NCBI GenBank assembly: GCA_022376515.1
Contig: WTXI01000006.1
Coordinates: 744,001-808,000, forward strand
Direction: 5' to 3'
From: Lactifluus volemus
Lineage: Eukaryota; Basidiomycota; Agaricomycetes; Russulales; Russulaceae
DNA: 64,000 nt
Below, one piece after another: positions 61,377 through 64,000 of this stretch; position 1 is the stretch's first letter; the number at the start of each line of letters is the position of its first letter. The position numbers and the translations under genes were made by a program. The notes beneath the pieces were generated by a model. The model saw nothing but the letters and a program-made list of their open reading frames with translations. It did not search any database and had not been told where the DNA came from.

Positions 61377-61443
61377 CCAATGAGAGCACAGAACCAATCA
61401 GATCTTACAACCAATCATGGCCTAGACCTCTTAACCGACCAAT
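61377..61443. promoter_or_regulatory. Cluster of four CCAAT boxes
   Basis: CCAAT occurs at 61377, 61394, 61411 and 61439, all on the plus strand. The first three are spaced exactly 17 bp apart. They lie 27-93 bp upstream of the EMC10 start codon (61470) and about 200-260 bp from the divergent gene's start (61181). CCAAT is the binding site of the Hap2/3/5 (NF-Y) complex. One copy may fall in the leader. Confidence 0.5.
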
Positions 61444-61469
61444 CCCAGCCTTATCCCTTCCCACCCACC

Positions 61470-62291
61470 ATGTTCCTCTTCCCTCTCATCCTCATCTTCC
61501 TCTCCCCTTCATTGGCACAATCATTCCGTCTTTACCATCGTCTCTTTCACCCTTCTTTACCTGAACAAAACTTCGTCAAAAGAGGCTCAATCATCGAGGA
61601 CGTTGACGGCAAATTCCGTGTCCAGTCATTGTCCTCCACCCTACAACATCAGCTTCCATTGGCCGAGACCTCTGAACACGTCACAGACGTCCTCTATCAA
61701 TTGGCTCTCGACCCCGGCAAAACTGACTCTCTTTGGCTCATTTCTTCCGTCAAAGCAGTAAATTTCCCCCTTATTTCATAATCCTCCCAATCCTTTACCC
61801 CTTATTTCCCTTTTTCGTAGTGCCACCTTGGCAAGACCGCAAATGAACACCTCGTCATCCATCTACCTTCACCCGGCGGCACCCCATTCGCCTTCAATTA
61901 TTTTATCGATCCTATACCATTAGACGGCACCTGCCCCCCAAATCAGGTCCTCACCTCCGTTCTTGCCTTACCAGGAACGCCACGATCACATTCTCACCTC
62001 CGGGTCAACCACCGTTGTTTGTCACCGTGCTCTGATCCCGAATCAGCTCTTTCACTCAAATTTCCCTTATAGACCAGACCTTCGTGCTCCCCCGCCTGTG
62101 ACCGCAACCGGTGATCCTGTCCCAGTCGAACCGGAAAAGACTTTCCTACAAAAGTATTGGCTTTACATCTTGCTCGCCCTCGGAGCTCTCCGTGAGTTTC
62201 ACCTCTCGACCCTTCTTGATCATCGATCATTTCTGACACCTCAACGTTAGTCATTGCCCCTGGCGGTGAAGAGGCTCCACGAGCATCCTGA
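61470..62291 (+). CDS. EMC10: ER membrane protein complex subunit 10
   Basis: Lumenal subunit of the EMC insertase that places tail-anchored and multi-spanning proteins in the ER membrane. Signal peptide MFLFPLILIFLSPSLAQSF. Lumenal domain: KRGSIIEDVDGKFRVQSL, SLWLISSVKACHLGK, FAFNYFIDPIPLDGTCPPNQ, ATITFSPPGQPPLFVTV, then RPDLRAPPPVTATGDPVPVE, EPEKTFLQKYWLYILLALGA (membrane helix) and a short tail LIAPGGEEAPRAS ending at 62291. The EKTFLQKYWLYI block matches the conserved EMC10 end. Exons join through three or four introns; the junction near 62030-62075 is not fully resolved by a standard donor. ATG 61470 is the only one giving the signal peptide. Confidence 0.83.
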
Positions 62292-62391
62292 TTTCCCCGT
62301 ATATTCGTACTCTCTACTGGATGTAACTCTACTAGTCGTATTTGTCCACGTGGTCACCCTAGTCACATTGTGTCTTTGGCACGCGCGCACA

Positions 62392-62803
62392 TGGAACGTA
62401 ATCGCGTCATCTCCGGTGAAATTCCGCGCGTCCTGCTGTACCTAGGCCAAGCCTAGAGCCACACCGCGGGTTGTTCGGTTTACGCGATGTCATCCAGGCC
62501 TCAGTATTGTCGACGCGTCCGATCGCGACTATTCTTGACTGGGAACACTTGTTCGCAACCCGCCATGTTGTCTCGGTAGACAACCCTCGCATCTACCTCC
62601 TCACTGGCGATGCTGGGCACACACACACGGTAACGCTCGGAACCTCGGACACGCCATTGAAGCAGAAACTAAAGCCGAGGTGGTGGGATGAGAGAATCAA
62701 GGTAGACCGAGAATACATTGAATTCGGGTCATGTCCCGCTCAGATGCACATCAACTTGCTGGGGGCGGGAAATGATCGAATACAGAGCATTTGTGGCCGA
62801 TAA
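62392..62803 (+). CDS. Unrecognised small ORF, possibly frame-broken
   Basis: An ATG at 62392 opens MERNRVISGEIPRVLLYLGQ and stops at 62455; one frame over, LEPHRGLFGLRDVIQASVLS continues for about 110 codons to 62803. One additional C near 62451-62453 would join them into about 137 aa, the same kind of one-base loss seen in known genes. The second part ends INLLGAGNDRIQSICGR. No family recognised. It could instead be leader sequence of the next gene. Confidence 0.3.
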
Positions 62804-62889
62804 GTGGTTTTGAACCTAAAAGAATAGTGATACGTCACACATACATTCAAGTCAAGCAACATCCACCGTCCGGGATACCGTCCACTGAT

Positions 62890-64000
62890 ATGTCTTTCGT
62901 TAACAACCTTACTTTGTCACGCCCTCAATCCGAGGAGCAGGCCGTGCAGCACGAACACCGCGGGCCTCGTGTCCACTTTCAGGATGGTTCGCGTCTTGAG
63001 ATTCAGCCTCATGTTCCTTCGACACCGCAAAACGACCACGCCACTCTTCCCAGTGTCACCCAACCCCAACCCGTGGCTCGCTCTTCTAATGAGCGTCCAT
63101 CCCCTCAGCGTTTCACTAATCCCTTTGGCAGTAGCGAATGGGAACTTGACAACCCCGTATCCAACCCCGCGCTCGACGGTGTTAGAATCTATCACACCCG
63201 ATTACCTGTTCACAGCAGCAGCACCCTCGATACCCATCGTGATAGTCTCGAACCCAGTCCAGACAATTCCCAAACATCCCTGGCCGAGATGAGGCCACCC
63301 GCACGTGATAGGTACCTTTGGTCGTCGTATCAGCACCCTTACGATCTCGAACCGCCCTCGACCGCGTACAATAATAACGCCGCCGCGTTTGGTCCTAGAC
63401 GCCTCACCGTGCAGTCTGTCAGGTCCCAGCGTGACGATGTCAGTGAGGGTTCGGGATCTACTCGGCTGTTGCCACCGCGCTATTCCATGCAAGACTTGGA
63501 CGTCCCGCTAGATCCGTTACTGCCACGGAGATTTCGAGGTGGGTTTGCCAACATGCTCGAACTGTGGCGCCTGTACTGGCAACAGGCACCGGATCAGTCT
63601 GAATTTGTTATCCCCCGCGACGTGCTACTACTTGGTGACAGATGTCACCGTCCTAGCCTAGAGCGTGAGCAATCGAATTTCGGATACGACCCTGACGATC
63701 CGAAAGTCACCGGGGCCAAAAAATTGTCTCAGGATGACCCTAGGGACGTCGAGAACCAGTGCAGACAAGAGATGAATCTTCAGTACATGTCTTACCGCCA
63801 ACGCCGCAAGGAAGCTCAGAAGATCAAGATACAGTTTAACGTGACATGTAAATCTAGTTTGTTCTCCTTCTCGTCCAACTCATTCCTCGCTTGTCACCCT
63901 GGGCGCTAACACCATCCCCCTTTTTTTTGCTAGCTATTCTTAGTCGCCAAAAATTCATAATGAAACTAGCCCGCTGTCTGATGGAGTTTGGCGCACCTTC
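62890..64000 (+). CDS. ThrE/PRM10-family membrane protein, 5' part (cut by window end)
   Basis: Fungal members of the DUF1212/ThrE family, such as yeast Prm10, have a long disordered cytosolic N-terminus and a ten-helix membrane part resembling bacterial threonine/serine exporters. Here MSFVNNLTLSRPQSEEQAVQ starts at 62890; a disordered Ser/Pro region leads to YDPDDPKVTGAKKLSQDDPR and RRKEAQKIKIQFNVT. A 86-nt intron (63848-63933) leads to SILSRQKFIMKLARCLMEFG, the conserved start of the ThrE domain. The gene runs off the right edge, so the membrane part is outside. The longer frame back to 62791 lacks support. Confidence 0.75.

Overview
The window is nuclear DNA from a filamentous basidiomycete, most likely an Agaricomycete. 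Genes are dense and split by many 45-60 nt introns with GT-AG (some GC-AG) borders. The proteins recognised (class I photolyase, URA3, DOM34, BSD2, sucrose-type GPH carrier, IPC mannosyltransferase, GH18 chitinase) match basidiomycete families. No rRNA, tRNA, CRISPR array or intact transposon was recognised. Names rest on recalled family motifs and hand splicing; no database search was run.

Layout. 0.15-10.15 kb holds RPL9 (-), PCF11 (+), a SWT1-like PIN nuclease (+), a GT32 mannosyltransferase (+) and an MFS10-like carrier (-). 10.2-21.5 kb is gene-poor and dominated by a diverged direct duplication of about 6 kb period; each copy carries a C2H2 zinc-finger gene (13.7 and 19.5 kb). 21.5-27.4 kb holds PUS7 (-), URA3 (+) and DOM34 (-).

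26.43-35.17 kb is a tandem direct duplication with a unit of about 4.38 kb. The left breakpoint lies inside DOM34 and the right one upstream of a secreted carboxylesterase. The two copies decayed in a complementary way: DOM34 is intact on the left, while the TXNDC9/PLP1-like gene and the esterase are intact on the right, and their partners are broken.

35.2-64 kb holds photolyase (+), chitinase (-), a proline-rich protein (+), a WTAP/Mum2-like protein (-), STEEP1 (-), an AVO2-like ankyrin protein (+), a sucrose/H+ carrier (+), DPH6 with RidA domains (-), FRS1 (+), BSD2 (-), a conserved hypothetical (-), EMC10 (+), an uncertain ORF and the 5' part of a ThrE/PRM10-family protein (+).

Themes. 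Several genes serve translation and its quality control: RPL9, FRS1, DPH6 (diphthamide on eEF2), PUS7 and DOM34 (ribosome rescue). Others serve mRNA processing: PCF11, SWT1, WTAP-like. They are interleaved with membrane and secretory genes (EMC10, BSD2, GT32, carriers). Many pairs are divergent with short shared promoters: PUS7/URA3 128 bp, STEEP1/AVO2 157 bp, DPH6/FRS1 81 bp.

Caution on sequence quality. Many strongly conserved genes (PCF11, FRS1, BSD2, chitinase, DPH6, photolyase, AVO2-like, SWT1-like) need a single extra base, usually in a homopolymer, to keep frame. This looks more like indel error in the assembly than mass pseudogenisation. Coordinates given for these genes are gene extents, not clean ORFs.
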